NCBI RefSeq assembly: GCF_000682695.1
Contig: NZ_AWFG01000030.1
Location: 62,001-126,000, forward strand
Length of the DNA: 64,000 nucleotides
Direction of reading: 5' to 3'
From: Hyphomonas chukchiensis
GTDB taxonomy: Bacteria > Pseudomonadota > Alphaproteobacteria > Caulobacterales > Hyphomonadaceae
Made by a program: the position numbers and the translations under genes. Below the pieces are notes generated by a model. That model did not search any database. It was not told the origin of the DNA and saw nothing but the letters and a program-made list of their open reading frames with translations. This document shows, in pieces, positions 16,688-25,180 of the stretch (position 1 is the stretch's first letter; each line of letters begins with the position of its first letter).

Positions 16688-17758
16688 ATGGCAGAGGAAA
16701 ACGATAGCGGCGAAAAGGAATTTGACGCCACCGAGGCGAAGCAGCGCCAGGCGCGGGAAGAGGGCAACGTCCCGCAGTCCAAGGAGGCCAACGCGCTCGC
16801 CCTGATCGTGGGCATTCTCATTGCGGGTGTCGTCCTGCAGTTCACAGTTGGCAACGCGGTTTTTACCGACTTCTCATCAATCCTCTATCACGCTGATTCC
16901 TTTGCGAGCGACGTCTTTGACTCGGGTGGTGGCGAAACGCGCAGTTGGCTTTCAGGCACGCTGATTCACTTCTCCCTGATCTATCTCCTGCTCGCCGCCG
17001 TCGTTCTGATATCGCTCGTCATCCAGCGATCGATTTCCTTCTCGTTCAAGAAGATAAAGGTCGATGCGAAGAAGATTTCGCCGGTCGAGAATCTCAAGAA
17101 GCGCTATGGCACGCGCGGCCTGACAGACTTCCTGAAAGACACGTTCAAACTGTTCATTGCCGGCGTCATCGCCGTTCTGTTCCTGGCGCAGCTTGCCAAG
17201 GATTACTATGCCAGCAGCGCCATGCAGATGGACCAGTTCGCGATGTTCACTTTTAGCCAGGCGATGAAGCTCATCATCTGGTTCCTCGTCTTTCAGCTTC
17301 TCCTGGCTGCCATCGACTTGCCGCTCCAGCAAAGGCTGCACAATAACAAGCTGAAGATGTCGCGCGAGGAAATGAAGAAGGAGATGAAGCAGAGCGAGGG
17401 CGACCCCCAACTCAAGCAGCAACGCCGTCAGGCAGGCGCCAAGATCGCGCGCGGCCAGATGATGCAGAACGTCAAGACGGCCACGGTCATCATGGTCAAC
17501 CCCGAACACTATGCCGTGGCCTTGCGCTGGAATCCGGACGAAGGCCTCGCGCCGGTCTGCGTTGCCAAGGGCGTCGACCATCTCGCCGCCAAGATCAGGG
17601 AGCTTGCCATGGCAAACGACGTTCCGATCTTCCGGGATCCGCCGACAACCCGCTCCATCTACAAACTGGTCGAAATCGATGGCGAAATCCTGCCCGAACA
17701 CTTCGCTGCCGTTGCGGCGGCCATCAACTTTGTGGAGCGCGTGCGCAAGCACATGTAG
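16688..17758 (+). CDS. flhB: Flagellar export switch protein FlhB
   Basis: The export substrate-specificity switch, 356 residues: four membrane helices and a C-terminal cytoplasmic domain. The start EKEFDATEAKQRQAREEGNVPQSKE is the FlhB N-terminus (here residues 9-33). The self-cleavage motif, NPTH in most FlhB proteins, reads N271-P272-E273-H274 here. The cleaving N-P bond and the His are kept, so cleavage is probably retained. It is followed five bases later by a coiled-coil gene. Confidence 0.95.
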   Translation: MAEENDSGEKEFDATEAKQRQAREEGNVPQSKEANALALIVGILIAGVVLQFTVGNAVFTDFSSILYHADSFASDVFDSGGGETRSWLSGTLIHFSLIYLLLAAVVLISLVIQRSISFSFKKIKVDAKKISPVENLKKRYGTRGLTDFLKDTFKLFIAGVIAVLFLAQLAKDYYASSAMQMDQFAMFTFSQAMKLIIWFLVFQLLLAAIDLPLQQRLHNNKLKMSREEMKKEMKQSEGDPQLKQQRRQAGAKIARGQMMQNVKTATVIMVNPEHYAVALRWNPDEGLAPVCVAKGVDHLAAKIRELAMANDVPIFRDPPTTRSIYKLVEIDGEILPEHFAAVAAAINFVERVRKHM

Positions 17759-17763
17759 TCAGA

Positions 17764-18093
17764 ATGGCCCGTCGCAAACCCGATCTTCAGAAACTCGTCT
17801 CCCTGAAACGCCAGAAGGCCGAGCAGGCCTATCTCGCCGCCCAGCAGGCACATGCTGGCGCCGAGTCCGAACGTGAGCGCCTAGCAGACGGTCTCAAGGC
17901 GATGGATCACACCATAACCGATGTCGATTCCCTGATCCTGTCACACCAGCAGGGCCATGCCCGCAAACTGATCCGCGACATCGGCGTGCAACATGAGCGC
18001 GTGGATGAAGAGGCGCGTCAGGTCCGCTCGGCGCGGGACGTGCTCCAGCGGGCTTTCGATTCAGAACAGCGCCTGAAGAAGTCGAAGGAATAG
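17764..18093 (+). CDS. Small coiled-coil protein, FliJ-like
   Basis: A 109-residue, highly charged and helical protein (PDLQKLVSLKRQKAEQAYLA onward) with heptad-like patterning throughout. It has the length and coiled-coil character of FliJ/YscO export-stalk proteins and is the last gene of the flgB-flhB run, where a FliJ is otherwise missing from the window. FliJ sequences diverge widely, so the name rests on fold prediction and context. Confidence 0.55.
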   Translation: MARRKPDLQKLVSLKRQKAEQAYLAAQQAHAGAESERERLADGLKAMDHTITDVDSLILSHQQGHARKLIRDIGVQHERVDEEARQVRSARDVLQRAFDSEQRLKKSKE

Positions 18094-18110
18094 CCGACAG
18101 CCGCGAGGGG

Positions 18111-18944
18111 CTATCGGTCCTCTTCGCCTGCAGCCGCCGTCCACGGGCCCGCCTGTGTCAGTCGCACCTTTATGTCACGTGCGCCCGCAGCCTTCACCAC
18201 CGCCGTCTGCGAAATCCCGGCCACATGCACGCCGGTGATGGCGCCCGTGGAAATCGGCGCGCCCTTGCGCAGGGGCAGGCCGCGCCGGGCGGCGTTTTCC
18301 AGCATGAAGCGGAACGACTCGATCGGCCCGCCGGGTATGCTGTCCGGCGTGGCTGTCCCGAGGCTGACGCCATCCAGCAATGTTTCGAAACGCCATTCAT
18401 GCGTCGCCAGTCTGTGCCAGTTGGGGATTTCATCACCGATGACGAGCCCGAAATTGTTGCCGAAATCGGAAATGGTCACCAGCGGTCCGAAATCATTGAT
18501 GCCGGGAAACGGGCTGGAGGCGATTTCGATCCCGGCATGGATCGCGCCGATCAGTTCGATCGCTTCATCGCGCGTCCAGTCTGTCTTATCGGCCGGCGCA
18601 TCGTCCCCGGCAATGATCACGCACTCGCCCTCGACCGCTGCAAAGCCACCCAGGAACACCGGCATGTCGATGCAGGAATCCCCAGCGACAACGATCTGGC
18701 TCGGGAAGATCGGGCCAGCCAGGCGGTCCGTCCCGTAGCGGCCTATGTCATCCCCATTGATGCGGCCCACTTTCCAGCCAGACACGGGTTCCGGCCAGGC
18801 CTTGATCGCCTGGTCCTGTATCGCATAAGCGACGGCAGGGGCCTCCGGCATGCCGCCCGGATAGGTCGCGATGGCCTGTGCCGACAGGCGGGCCTGCACG
18901 AAGACGGATGCAGGGTCGGCGGCCGATCTGGAAAATTCTGTCAC
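18111..18944 (-). CDS. FAH-superfamily 2-keto-4-pentenoate hydratase-like enzyme
   Basis: About 277 residues, matching the MhpD/fumarylacetoacetate hydrolase superfamily. Features are QAIATYPGGM near the N-terminus, GWKVGRINGDD, AVEGECVI with the acidic metal ligands, an AGIEIASSPF motif and a C-terminal THVAGIS-like phrase. Such enzymes add water to 2-keto-4-enoates or split related keto acids. I place the start at the GTG at 18944 (VTEFSRSAAD) behind GAGAGAACGC. The longer ATG frame from 19019 would put its start codon inside a regulator site. Divergent from a pectate lyase, it probably acts on a keto acid from pectin breakdown; the substrate is unknown. Confidence 0.7.
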   Translation of the reverse strand: MTEFSRSAADPASVFVQARLSAQAIATYPGGMPEAPAVAYAIQDQAIKAWPEPVSGWKVGRINGDDIGRYGTDRLAGPIFPSQIVVAGDSCIDMPVFLGGFAAVEGECVIIAGDDAPADKTDWTRDEAIELIGAIHAGIEIASSPFPGINDFGPLVTISDFGNNFGLVIGDEIPNWHRLATHEWRFETLLDGVSLGTATPDSIPGGPIESFRFMLENAARRGLPLRKGAPISTGAITGVHVAGISQTAVVKAAGARDIKVRLTQAGPWTAAAGEEDR

Positions 18945-19004
18945 GCGTTCTCTCAACTTCTCATCGGATGGTCGACTAAGTTCATTCTCGGGCTGGACAC
19001 TATA

Positions 19005-19019
19005 GGAAACCGGTGTCAT
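19005..19019. promoter_or_regulatory. LacI-type operator before hydratase and pectate lyase
   Basis: GGAAACCGGTGTCAT; its reverse complement ATGACACCGGTTTCC matches two other sites in this locus (21655-21671 and 24961-24977) at 14 of 15 positions. It sits between the divergent hydratase and lyase genes, as expected for shared control. Confidence 0.75.
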
Positions 19020-19114
19020 TTACAAATAGCGATAAGACGGGTTTGCGCAATCTGCAAACGAAATGGAGTTTGGCGGTGTAAAAAACACAAAGCCGGGCAC
19101 AGGGAGAGAACACG

Positions 19115-20515
19115 ATGATTTCCACCAGAATGCTTTCACGCCACGCACTGACGGCCCTCGTCGGAAGCATGGCCATCATGCTTGCCGGCTGCACGGGAAT
19201 GGGTGCTGCGGCCGATACGCGCTCGGATCTGGCCACAGTCGCAGCTGAGGCGTCCGCGCCGAAAGCGCCCTGGATGGGCCCGCTTGGCTGGGCCGCGAGC
19301 ACGAAAGGCGGCGCTGGTGGGGAAGTCATCCGCGTCACAACTCTGGCGGGCAACGGTCCGGGTTCCCTGCGCGCCGCGCTGGAGGCTGACGGTCCCCGCA
19401 TTGTTGTCTTCGAGGTTGGCGGTGTCATCGACATGGGCGATCACGAAGTGATTGTCAGCAATCCCTACCTCACAGTTGCCGGCCAGACGGCACCTTCGCC
19501 GGGCATCACCATCATCCGCGGCGGCCTCACCGTCAAAAGCCATGATGTCATCATCCAGCACCTGCGCATCCGCCCCGGTGACATGGGCGGCGCCTATATG
19601 AGCGGGCGCGATATCGACGCCTTCACCACCGTTTCAGCACATGATGTCATCGTCGATCACTGCACGCTTTCCTGGGCGACAGACGAGAACATGTCAGCCT
19701 CCGGCGCGCGCTTCACGGGCGAGACGCCTGCCGAGTGGCGCGAAGGCACGTCCCACCGCATCACCTTCTCGAACAATCTCGTCTCCGAAGGTCTCTCGCA
19801 CGCGACCCATGCAAAAGGTGAGCACTCAAAAGGCTCCCTCATCCATGACAATGTCAGCGACATCCTGATCTACGGAAACCTCTACGCCCACAATTACGAG
19901 CGCAGCCCGCTCTTCAAAGGCGGTGTGCACGGCGCGATCATCAACAACTTCATCTATGATCCGGGCCAGCGGGCCATTCACTACAACCTTCAGGAGCTTG
20001 AGTGGGGTGCCATACCGCATCAAGCAGGCCGCATGACGGCCATTGGCAATGTCATGCGTGCCGGGCCGTCCACGGTGAAGGGCCTGCCGATGATCATGAT
20101 CGGCGGCGACGGCGACCTTGATCTCTATGCTCGCGACAATATCTCGGTCGACCGCTGGGGCGGGGACGCTCCGCTGATGGGCCGCTATACAACAGGTCGG
20201 GCGAAGATCGTCGCGGCCGAGGCGCCATTGGACATGCCCGAAGGCCTCCAGCCCATGCCCGCCCGCGATGTTGAGCGCTATGTGCTGGCCAATGTCGGTG
20301 CCCGTCCATGGGACCGGGACAAGCATGATGTCCGCGTGCTGGCCGATGTCGCCGAGGGCCGCGGCGAGATCATCGACAGCCAGGAACGGGTCGGGGGCTA
20401 TCCCGATTACGCGCCCACACAGCGCGCTTTCGATCCCGCAATGTGGGACATGGAGACCCTTCAGCCGAAGACTCCCGAGGCCCTCGATGACGGGTCAAAA
20501 GCACACGGCACTTGA
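19115..20515 (+). CDS. Pectate lyase-like lipoprotein (PL1-type beta-helix)
   Basis: A 466-residue lyase for polygalacturonate. A lipoprotein signal with LAGC (Cys at about residue 26) anchors it to a membrane, probably the outer one. The parallel beta-helix part starts at PGSLRAALEADGPRIVVFEVGGVIDM and includes YLTVAGQTAPSPGITI, HDVIIQHLRIRPGD and the metal-binding DAFTTVSAHDVIVDHCTLSWATDE motif, characteristic of PL1 pectate lyases. Beta-elimination would produce unsaturated oligogalacturonides that feed KduI/KduD/KdgK encoded downstream. Probably controlled by the operator at 19005-19019. Confidence 0.88.
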   Translation: MISTRMLSRHALTALVGSMAIMLAGCTGMGAAADTRSDLATVAAEASAPKAPWMGPLGWAASTKGGAGGEVIRVTTLAGNGPGSLRAALEADGPRIVVFEVGGVIDMGDHEVIVSNPYLTVAGQTAPSPGITIIRGGLTVKSHDVIIQHLRIRPGDMGGAYMSGRDIDAFTTVSAHDVIVDHCTLSWATDENMSASGARFTGETPAEWREGTSHRITFSNNLVSEGLSHATHAKGEHSKGSLIHDNVSDILIYGNLYAHNYERSPLFKGGVHGAIINNFIYDPGQRAIHYNLQELEWGAIPHQAGRMTAIGNVMRAGPSTVKGLPMIMIGGDGDLDLYARDNISVDRWGGDAPLMGRYTTGRAKIVAAEAPLDMPEGLQPMPARDVERYVLANVGARPWDRDKHDVRVLADVAEGRGEIIDSQERVGGYPDYAPTQRAFDPAMWDMETLQPKTPEALDDGSKAHGT

Positions 20516-20569
20516 GTTTGTCACCACGACTAGGGCAAATGTCCCCCTTGGGTGGTGAAAGCACAGGTC

Positions 20570-21616
20570 ATGACGGAAAACACACGTAAACCGAAAGACG
20601 CGAAGGATCGCGCCCAGGTCACGATCATCGACATTGCCCGCATGGCAAATGTGTCGAAGAAGACTGTTTCGCGTGTGATCAACAAGTCACCGCTCGTGCG
20701 CGAGGAAACCCGCGAGATCGTCAACAAGATCATTGCGGAAACCGGCTTCACGCCCAACCCGCAGGCGCGGGCGCTCGCCTTTCGCCGGTCCTTCCTGATC
20801 GGGCTCGTCTATGACAATCCGAGCCCTCAATATGTCGTCAACATGCAGCGCGGCATTCTTGATGCGCTGGACGAGACGAGTTTCCAGCTTGTCCTGCGCC
20901 CCTGCGACCGGGCCGACGCCAATTATCGCGAACGGGTCGAATCCTTCGTCATCCAGCACAAGCCCTATGGCCTCATCCTGACGCCGTCCGTGTCGGAGGA
21001 TGACGAGCTGGCCGCCATGCTGCGCGATCGCAATTGCGATTATGTGCGGATCGCCTCGGTAGAGATCGACGATGCCTCGCGGATGGTGCGCACGCATGAT
21101 GCCCAGGGCGCTGAACTTGCGGCCCGTCACCTGGCAGAGCTTGGCCACACGCGCATCGCCCATATTCACGGGCCCAACACGTTCCGCTCGACCCATGAGC
21201 GCATGGCAGGCTTCCGGAAGGGCCTGGCCGATTTTGGTCTTTCGCTCGATCCGAAACTGACCCTTGAGGGCGCCTATACGTTCGATTCGGGCGTCGAATG
21301 TGCGACAAGGCTGCTCAGCCGTCCTGACCGGCCAACGGCCGTTTTTGCCGGCAATGATGAAATGGCCGTCGGTGTCTATGTTGCGGCGCGCAAGGCGGGC
21401 CTGCAGATTCCAGACGATGTCTCGATTGTCGGCTTCGATGACACACCCATTTCGTCACGGATCTGGCCGCCAATGACCACGGTGCGCTCGCCTATCCGCG
21501 ATGTCGGACGTGTCGCGGCCCTGCGGCTCATCCAGGCCGAAGAAGACGAAAAAACGCAGGCGCCCGGTGCCTTTGCCCTCGAATTGATCGTCCGGGAGTC
21601 GACGCAGGCGCTTTAG
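20570..21616 (+). CDS. LacI-family transcriptional regulator of the pectin locus
   Basis: A 348-residue regulator. The N-terminal helix-turn-helix is [20 protein letters not shown], followed by a hinge helix (RALAFRR region), then a periplasmic-binding-protein-like sensor domain with [16 protein letters not shown] and [33 protein letters not shown] motifs. I use the ATG at 20570; an in-frame GTG at 20552 adds six residues. It lies between the lyase and kduI, and three matching palindromes in the locus fit LacI-family half-sites. The inducer is probably a ketodeoxyuronate or oligogalacturonide (inference). Confidence 0.9.
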   Translation: MTENTRKPKDAKDRAQVTIIDIARMANVSKKTVSRVINKSPLVREETREIVNKIIAETGFTPNPQARALAFRRSFLIGLVYDNPSPQYVVNMQRGILDALDETSFQLVLRPCDRADANYRERVESFVIQHKPYGLILTPSVSEDDELAAMLRDRNCDYVRIASVEIDDASRMVRTHDAQGAELAARHLAELGHTRIAHIHGPNTFRSTHERMAGFRKGLADFGLSLDPKLTLEGAYTFDSGVECATRLLSRPDRPTAVFAGNDEMAVGVYVAARKAGLQIPDDVSIVGFDDTPISSRIWPPMTTVRSPIRDVGRVAALRLIQAEEDEKTQAPGAFALELIVRESTQAL

Positions 21617-21654
21617 GTCCTTTCATCCGGTTGCAACCGGCAAGACCGGGTGTT

Positions 21655-21671
21655 ATGACACCGGTTACCAA
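21655..21671. promoter_or_regulatory. LacI-type operator before kduI
   Basis: ATGACACCGGTTACCAA lies 40 bases upstream of the kduI start. It shares 16 bases with the site at 24961-24977 and resembles GntR/LacI-family operators centred on CCGG. Confidence 0.8.
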
Positions 21672-21710
21672 TGCCGGACAGGCAAGACAGAAACTCCAGG
21701 AGGACCTCCC

Positions 21711-22559
21711 ATGTTCAACAAGGTTTATCACGCGACCCACCCCGACATGATGGACGGTGTCGAGAATGAGAAACTGCGGGAGCGCTATGTCGTTTCAAGC
21801 CTGTTCGCGCCGGATGAAGTGAACCTCAACTATTCCCACAATGAGCGTTTCGTCATCGGCGGCGCCATGCCCGTCAAAGGCAGCGTTGTCCTGCCGGCTC
21901 AGACCGAGCCGGAATCGGCCAAGGGCCATCCCTTCCTGGAGCGCCGCGAACTTGGCATCATCAATGTCGGCGACGGCTCGGGCTCGGTTACAATCGACGG
22001 CGAAACCCATCCGCTCATTTCGCGTGACGGTCTCTATGTGCCCATGGGCACCAGGGATGTCGTCTTTGCCTCCGACGACGCGTCGAACCCCGCCAAGTAT
22101 TACCTCGTCTCCACCCCCGCCCACGCCCGCTACGAAGTCGCCAAGATCTCCATCGACAAGGCCGTCCCGCTTGAGCGCGGATCGCTCGCGGAAAGCAATG
22201 AGCGCACGATCTACCAGTTCATCGTTCCGGCCACGGTCAAATCCTGCCAGCTCCTGCTCGGCCTAACCGTCCTGAACACGGGCAGCGTCTGGAACACGAT
22301 GCCGCCCCATCTGCATGATCGCCGCTCGGAAGTGTATTTCTACTTCGGCCTCGGCGAGCATGACCGCGTCTTCCACTTCATGGGCGAGGAAGACAAAATG
22401 CGCCACATCGTGATGGAGAATGACGAGGCCGTGATCTCGCCGCCCTGGTCCATCCATATGGGTTCGGGCACCAAGTCCTATGCCTTCATCTGGGCCATGG
22501 GCGGGGAAAACCTCGACTATACCGACCTGAACGTGCTCGATATCTGCCAGCTGAAATAG
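21711..22559 (+). CDS. kduI: 5-keto-4-deoxyuronate isomerase KduI
   Basis: Converts 5-keto-4-deoxyuronate to 3-deoxy-D-glycero-2,5-hexodiulosonate in pectin catabolism. The 282 residues are close to the E. coli length (278). The metal-binding cupin motif is visible as [16 protein letters not shown] (two His and a Glu), with a later His in SIHMGSG, and the C-terminus [15 protein letters not shown] is typical. An AGGAGGACCTCCC ribosome-binding site precedes the ATG. It is followed by kduD, the next enzyme. Confidence 0.95.
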   Translation: MFNKVYHATHPDMMDGVENEKLRERYVVSSLFAPDEVNLNYSHNERFVIGGAMPVKGSVVLPAQTEPESAKGHPFLERRELGIINVGDGSGSVTIDGETHPLISRDGLYVPMGTRDVVFASDDASNPAKYYLVSTPAHARYEVAKISIDKAVPLERGSLAESNERTIYQFIVPATVKSCQLLLGLTVLNTGSVWNTMPPHLHDRRSEVYFYFGLGEHDRVFHFMGEEDKMRHIVMENDEAVISPPWSIHMGSGTKSYAFIWAMGGENLDYTDLNVLDICQLK

Positions 22560-22570
22560 GCGGACACATC

Positions 22571-23329
22571 ATGGGCAATCCCTTCGATCTCTCCGGCAAG
22601 GTGGCCCTGGTGACCGGCGCCAATACGGGCCTCGGGCAGGGCATTGCCGTCGCGCTGGCCGAGGCGGGCGCCGATGTCTGCCTCGTCGGCCGCTCGGCGC
22701 CGGATGAGACAGTGGCGAAAGTCACTGCGCTCGGCCGTAAGGCGCATGTCATCAGCGCCGATCTTGGCTCGGCGGATCATGTCGCAGATATCGTCGCTGA
22801 AACGAAGTTGGCATTCGGTCGCGTGGACATTCTCGTCAACAATGCCGGCATCATCAAGCGCAACGATTCCATCGATTTCACCTTCGAGGAATGGGACAGC
22901 GTGATGAACGTGAACCTCCGTACCCTGTTCTTCCTCTCGCAGGCCGTCGCCCGCGAGATGATCGCGGCAGGGCGGGGTGGCAAGATCATCAACGTCGCCT
23001 CGATGCTCTCCTTCCAGGGCGGCATCCGCGTGCCCTCCTACACGGCCTCGAAAAGCGGGGTGGCAGGCCTTACCAGGATCCTCGCCAATGAATGGGCGAA
23101 GCACGGCATAAATGTGAACGCCATCGCCCCCGGCTATTTCGCCACCAATAACACGGCCGCCCTGCAGGCCGACGAAACACGCAACGCCGAAATCCTCGGC
23201 CGCATCCCGTCCGGCCGCTGGGGCGACCCTTCGGATCTTGGCGGCGCTATTGTGTTTCTGGCGTCCCGGGCGTCTGACTATGTTCAGGGCATCACCCTGC
23301 CGGTCGATGGCGGCTGGCTCGCCCGCTAG
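22571..23329 (+). CDS. kduD: 2-deoxy-D-gluconate 3-dehydrogenase / diketo-deoxyuronate reductase KduD
   Basis: An SDR enzyme of 252 residues that reduces the KduI product to 2-keto-3-deoxygluconate with NAD(P)H. It has the cofactor motif VTGANTGLGQGIA (residues 15-27), NNAGI, the catalytic Ser-Tyr-Lys in NVASMLSF and SYTASKSG, and a typical C-terminal DGGW. The start FDLSGKVALVTG is characteristic of KduD. It lies 11 bases after kduI and 15 before kdgK. Confidence 0.92.
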   Translation: MGNPFDLSGKVALVTGANTGLGQGIAVALAEAGADVCLVGRSAPDETVAKVTALGRKAHVISADLGSADHVADIVAETKLAFGRVDILVNNAGIIKRNDSIDFTFEEWDSVMNVNLRTLFFLSQAVAREMIAAGRGGKIINVASMLSFQGGIRVPSYTASKSGVAGLTRILANEWAKHGINVNAIAPGYFATNNTAALQADETRNAEILGRIPSGRWGDPSDLGGAIVFLASRASDYVQGITLPVDGGWLAR

Positions 23330-23344
23330 GCAAAGGCGCACGTC

Positions 23345-24343
23345 ATGAGCCACCGCATCGTCTGCTTCGGCGAACTCCTGCTCCGGCTCACCGCGCCGGG
23401 GCGCGAGCGCCTGCTCCAGACCGGCCATTTCGACGTCCATGTGGGCGGCGCCGAAGCCAATGTTGCTGTCTCGCTCGCCCAGTTCGGTCATGCGGTCGCC
23501 ATGGCCAGCACGGTGGCCGATAATGAGCTTGGCGAAGCGGCCACCGGCACGCTCCGGCGCTATGGCGTCGACACGCGCCATATTGCCCGTACGCCGGGCC
23601 GCATGGGCCTCTATTTCCTTTCGACCGGCGCGGTCCGTCGTCCCTCCCAGATTGTCTATGACCGCGCAGGTTCCGCCTTTGCTGCAGCCGATCCGGATGC
23701 CGCCGACTGGCCTGCCATTCTGCGTGGCGCCGAATGGCTCCACATTTCCGGCGTCACGCCCGCCATCGGTCCCAACGGTGCAGCCGCCGCCCAGGGCGCG
23801 GTCGATGCTGCCCGCGCTGCGGGCGTCAAAATCTCCTTCGACGGCAATTACCGTGCCCAGCTCTGGGCCAATTGGGACGGCGACGGCCCGGCCATCCTGC
23901 GCGGCCTGCTCGAAGCCGCCAGCCTTGCCTTCATCAACGAGCGTGACATCAGCCTTATCCTCGGCCAGTCCTTCGACGATCGCGATGCCGCCTACACCGC
24001 CGCCTTCCAGCTCTTCCCGCGTCTCGACACCATCGCCGCCACCACGCGCACGCAATACAGCGTCGATCATCATGCCATCGATGCCGAGATCGCGACGCGC
24101 AACGGCCACTGGCGATCCAGGTCCCATGAACTGGTCGGCATCGTCGACCGGATTGGCGGCGGCGATGCCTTTGCGGCCGGTGTCCTCCACGGCCTGCTGA
24201 CCGACATGCCACCTGACCACCTGATCGAATTTGCTGCCGCCGCAAGCGCCCTGAAGCACTCGATCCCGGGCGACTTCAACCTCGCCAGCGTCGCGGATGT
24301 CGAAGCGGCCGTCGACACAGACAATCTGGACGTGCGTCGGTAA
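23345..24343 (+). CDS. kdgK: 2-keto-3-deoxygluconate kinase KdgK
   Basis: A PfkB/ribokinase-family kinase of 332 residues that phosphorylates KDG to KDPG. The N-terminal CFGELLLRLTAPGRERLLQ and GGAEANVAVSLAQFG, the middle ISFDGNYRAQLW and the C-terminal DRIGGGDAFAAGVLHGLL (catalytic Asp) are all present. It completes kduI-kduD-kdgK; the KDPG aldolase that would finish the route is not in the window. Confidence 0.92.
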   Translation: MSHRIVCFGELLLRLTAPGRERLLQTGHFDVHVGGAEANVAVSLAQFGHAVAMASTVADNELGEAATGTLRRYGVDTRHIARTPGRMGLYFLSTGAVRRPSQIVYDRAGSAFAAADPDAADWPAILRGAEWLHISGVTPAIGPNGAAAAQGAVDAARAAGVKISFDGNYRAQLWANWDGDGPAILRGLLEAASLAFINERDISLILGQSFDDRDAAYTAAFQLFPRLDTIAATTRTQYSVDHHAIDAEIATRNGHWRSRSHELVGIVDRIGGGDAFAAGVLHGLLTDMPPDHLIEFAAAASALKHSIPGDFNLASVADVEAAVDTDNLDVRR

Positions 24344-24649
24344 GCGCGTCTATTCCCGGTTGTCTGTGCGACGCTATGACAATCCGGACCCGGAAGACTG
24401 ATGCGCCGACGCGCTTCTGCGTGAAAGTTTTTTTGTCGCGCGCTTTTATCGCACTTGCGAAATCCGGTGATCCCAATCATAAGCCTGCGCCTGAGCGGAC
24501 GCGGGCCAGCTGGCCCTGCCGCAGAAAACGCGTTCTGGCTGGCGACCATGGCGTTCACTTCATCCACGCCGGATCAATCGGGAACGCTTTACTGCAAAGG
24601 CCCGTATACAAAGGAGCGCGCAGCACCGCTGCGCCGAAAGGACCTGAAC
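24344..24649. other. Non-coding stretch after kdgK
   Basis: About 306 bases with no convincing gene. A run of seven T at about 24427 follows a weak ACGC...GCGT stem and could end the kdgK transcript. An EcfG-type promoter candidate lies at 24581-24606. Confidence 0.4.
24581..24606 (+). promoter_or_regulatory. Candidate EcfG-type promoter
   Basis: GGAAC (24581-24585), 17 bases, then CGTA (24603-24606), against the EcfG consensus GGAAC-N16/17-CGTT; one mismatch in the -10 box. It is 43 bases upstream of a small exported ORF with a good ribosome-binding site. Confidence 0.5.
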
Positions 24650-24862
24650 ATGCAAGACCCCCGTAAACTTGCCATTCGTTTGTTCCTGACGATGCCCTTT
24701 GTCGTGGCGTCCACGCCGGCCGCCATTGGCGCCGTCCATGGTATTGAAAGATCCGACATTTCCGAGGGGCAGCATCACCCCCGCGGCACCGACCGCTCGA
24801 GCCTCACCGCCGATGTCAGGCGCACGGACCAGCAGCAGGACGACTCGTCCGACGAGGAATAG
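24650..24862 (+). CDS. Small exported protein, unknown
   Basis: A 70-residue protein that I do not recognise. It has a probable signal peptide (residues 6-28, ending STPAAIGA) and a short, very polar mature part rich in Asp, Arg, Gln and Ser, ending in DDSSDEE. An AAAGGACCTGAAC ribosome-binding site supports the ATG at 24650. The EcfG-like promoter just upstream suggests a stress-induced periplasmic peptide. A hairpin follows the stop. Confidence 0.45.
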   Translation: MQDPRKLAIRLFLTMPFVVASTPAAIGAVHGIERSDISEGQHHPRGTDRSSLTADVRRTDQQQDDSSDEE

Positions 24863-25180
24863 GTCGTCCACGGCTACCCGCCGGTAGCCTGCCTCATCCT
24901 CATCCCATCAAAATCCAGCTTCTCTCCTCACAAACTCGCAAGCATGCCCTTGCGTATTCTATGACACCGGTTACCATAGGCGAAATCAAAGACTGGAGCA
25001 GGGCTGTATCAAGGGCCAAAGCCCGGCAAGGGGAACGGAAACGCCAATGATCGCCATGATGCTTTCAGGAACACAGACTGGGCGGTGCATCCTATCCTGC
25101 CTGCGCCGTTCCATATTCCTCAAGTCGCCGGAAAATGCGTATGCTGGTCCCGGTCAGGCGGAATTCGGGGAGGAACAGGT
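24863..25180. other. Intergenic region before the TRAP operon
   Basis: About 318 bases. It holds a GGCTACC-CGCC-GGTAGCC hairpin (24872-24889, no U-run) just after the small gene, the LacI-type operator at 24961-24977, and a GGGGAGGAAC ribosome-binding site before the TTG at 25181. I see no further gene. Confidence 0.5.
24961..24977. promoter_or_regulatory. LacI-type operator before the TRAP transporter operon
   Basis: ATGACACCGGTTACCAT, 204 bases upstream of the chosen dctP start. It is the third copy of the motif also found before the lyase/hydratase pair and kduI. Confidence 0.8.

Noticed and set aside
19042-19058. TTTGC-N7-GCAAA before the pectate lyase as a second copy of the TonB-receptor operator
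   Set aside because: The outer five bases match, but the inner seven (GCAATCT) are not palindromic and differ from AACCGTT; likely chance.
22517-24259. Long minus-strand open frame opposite kduD and kdgK
   Set aside because: It is antisense to two well-supported enzymes, has no family features, and such frames are common in high-GC DNA.
24872-24889. Hairpin after the small exported gene as a rho-independent terminator
   Set aside because: The 7-bp stem is good, but no U-run follows; kept only as a note in the intergenic entry.
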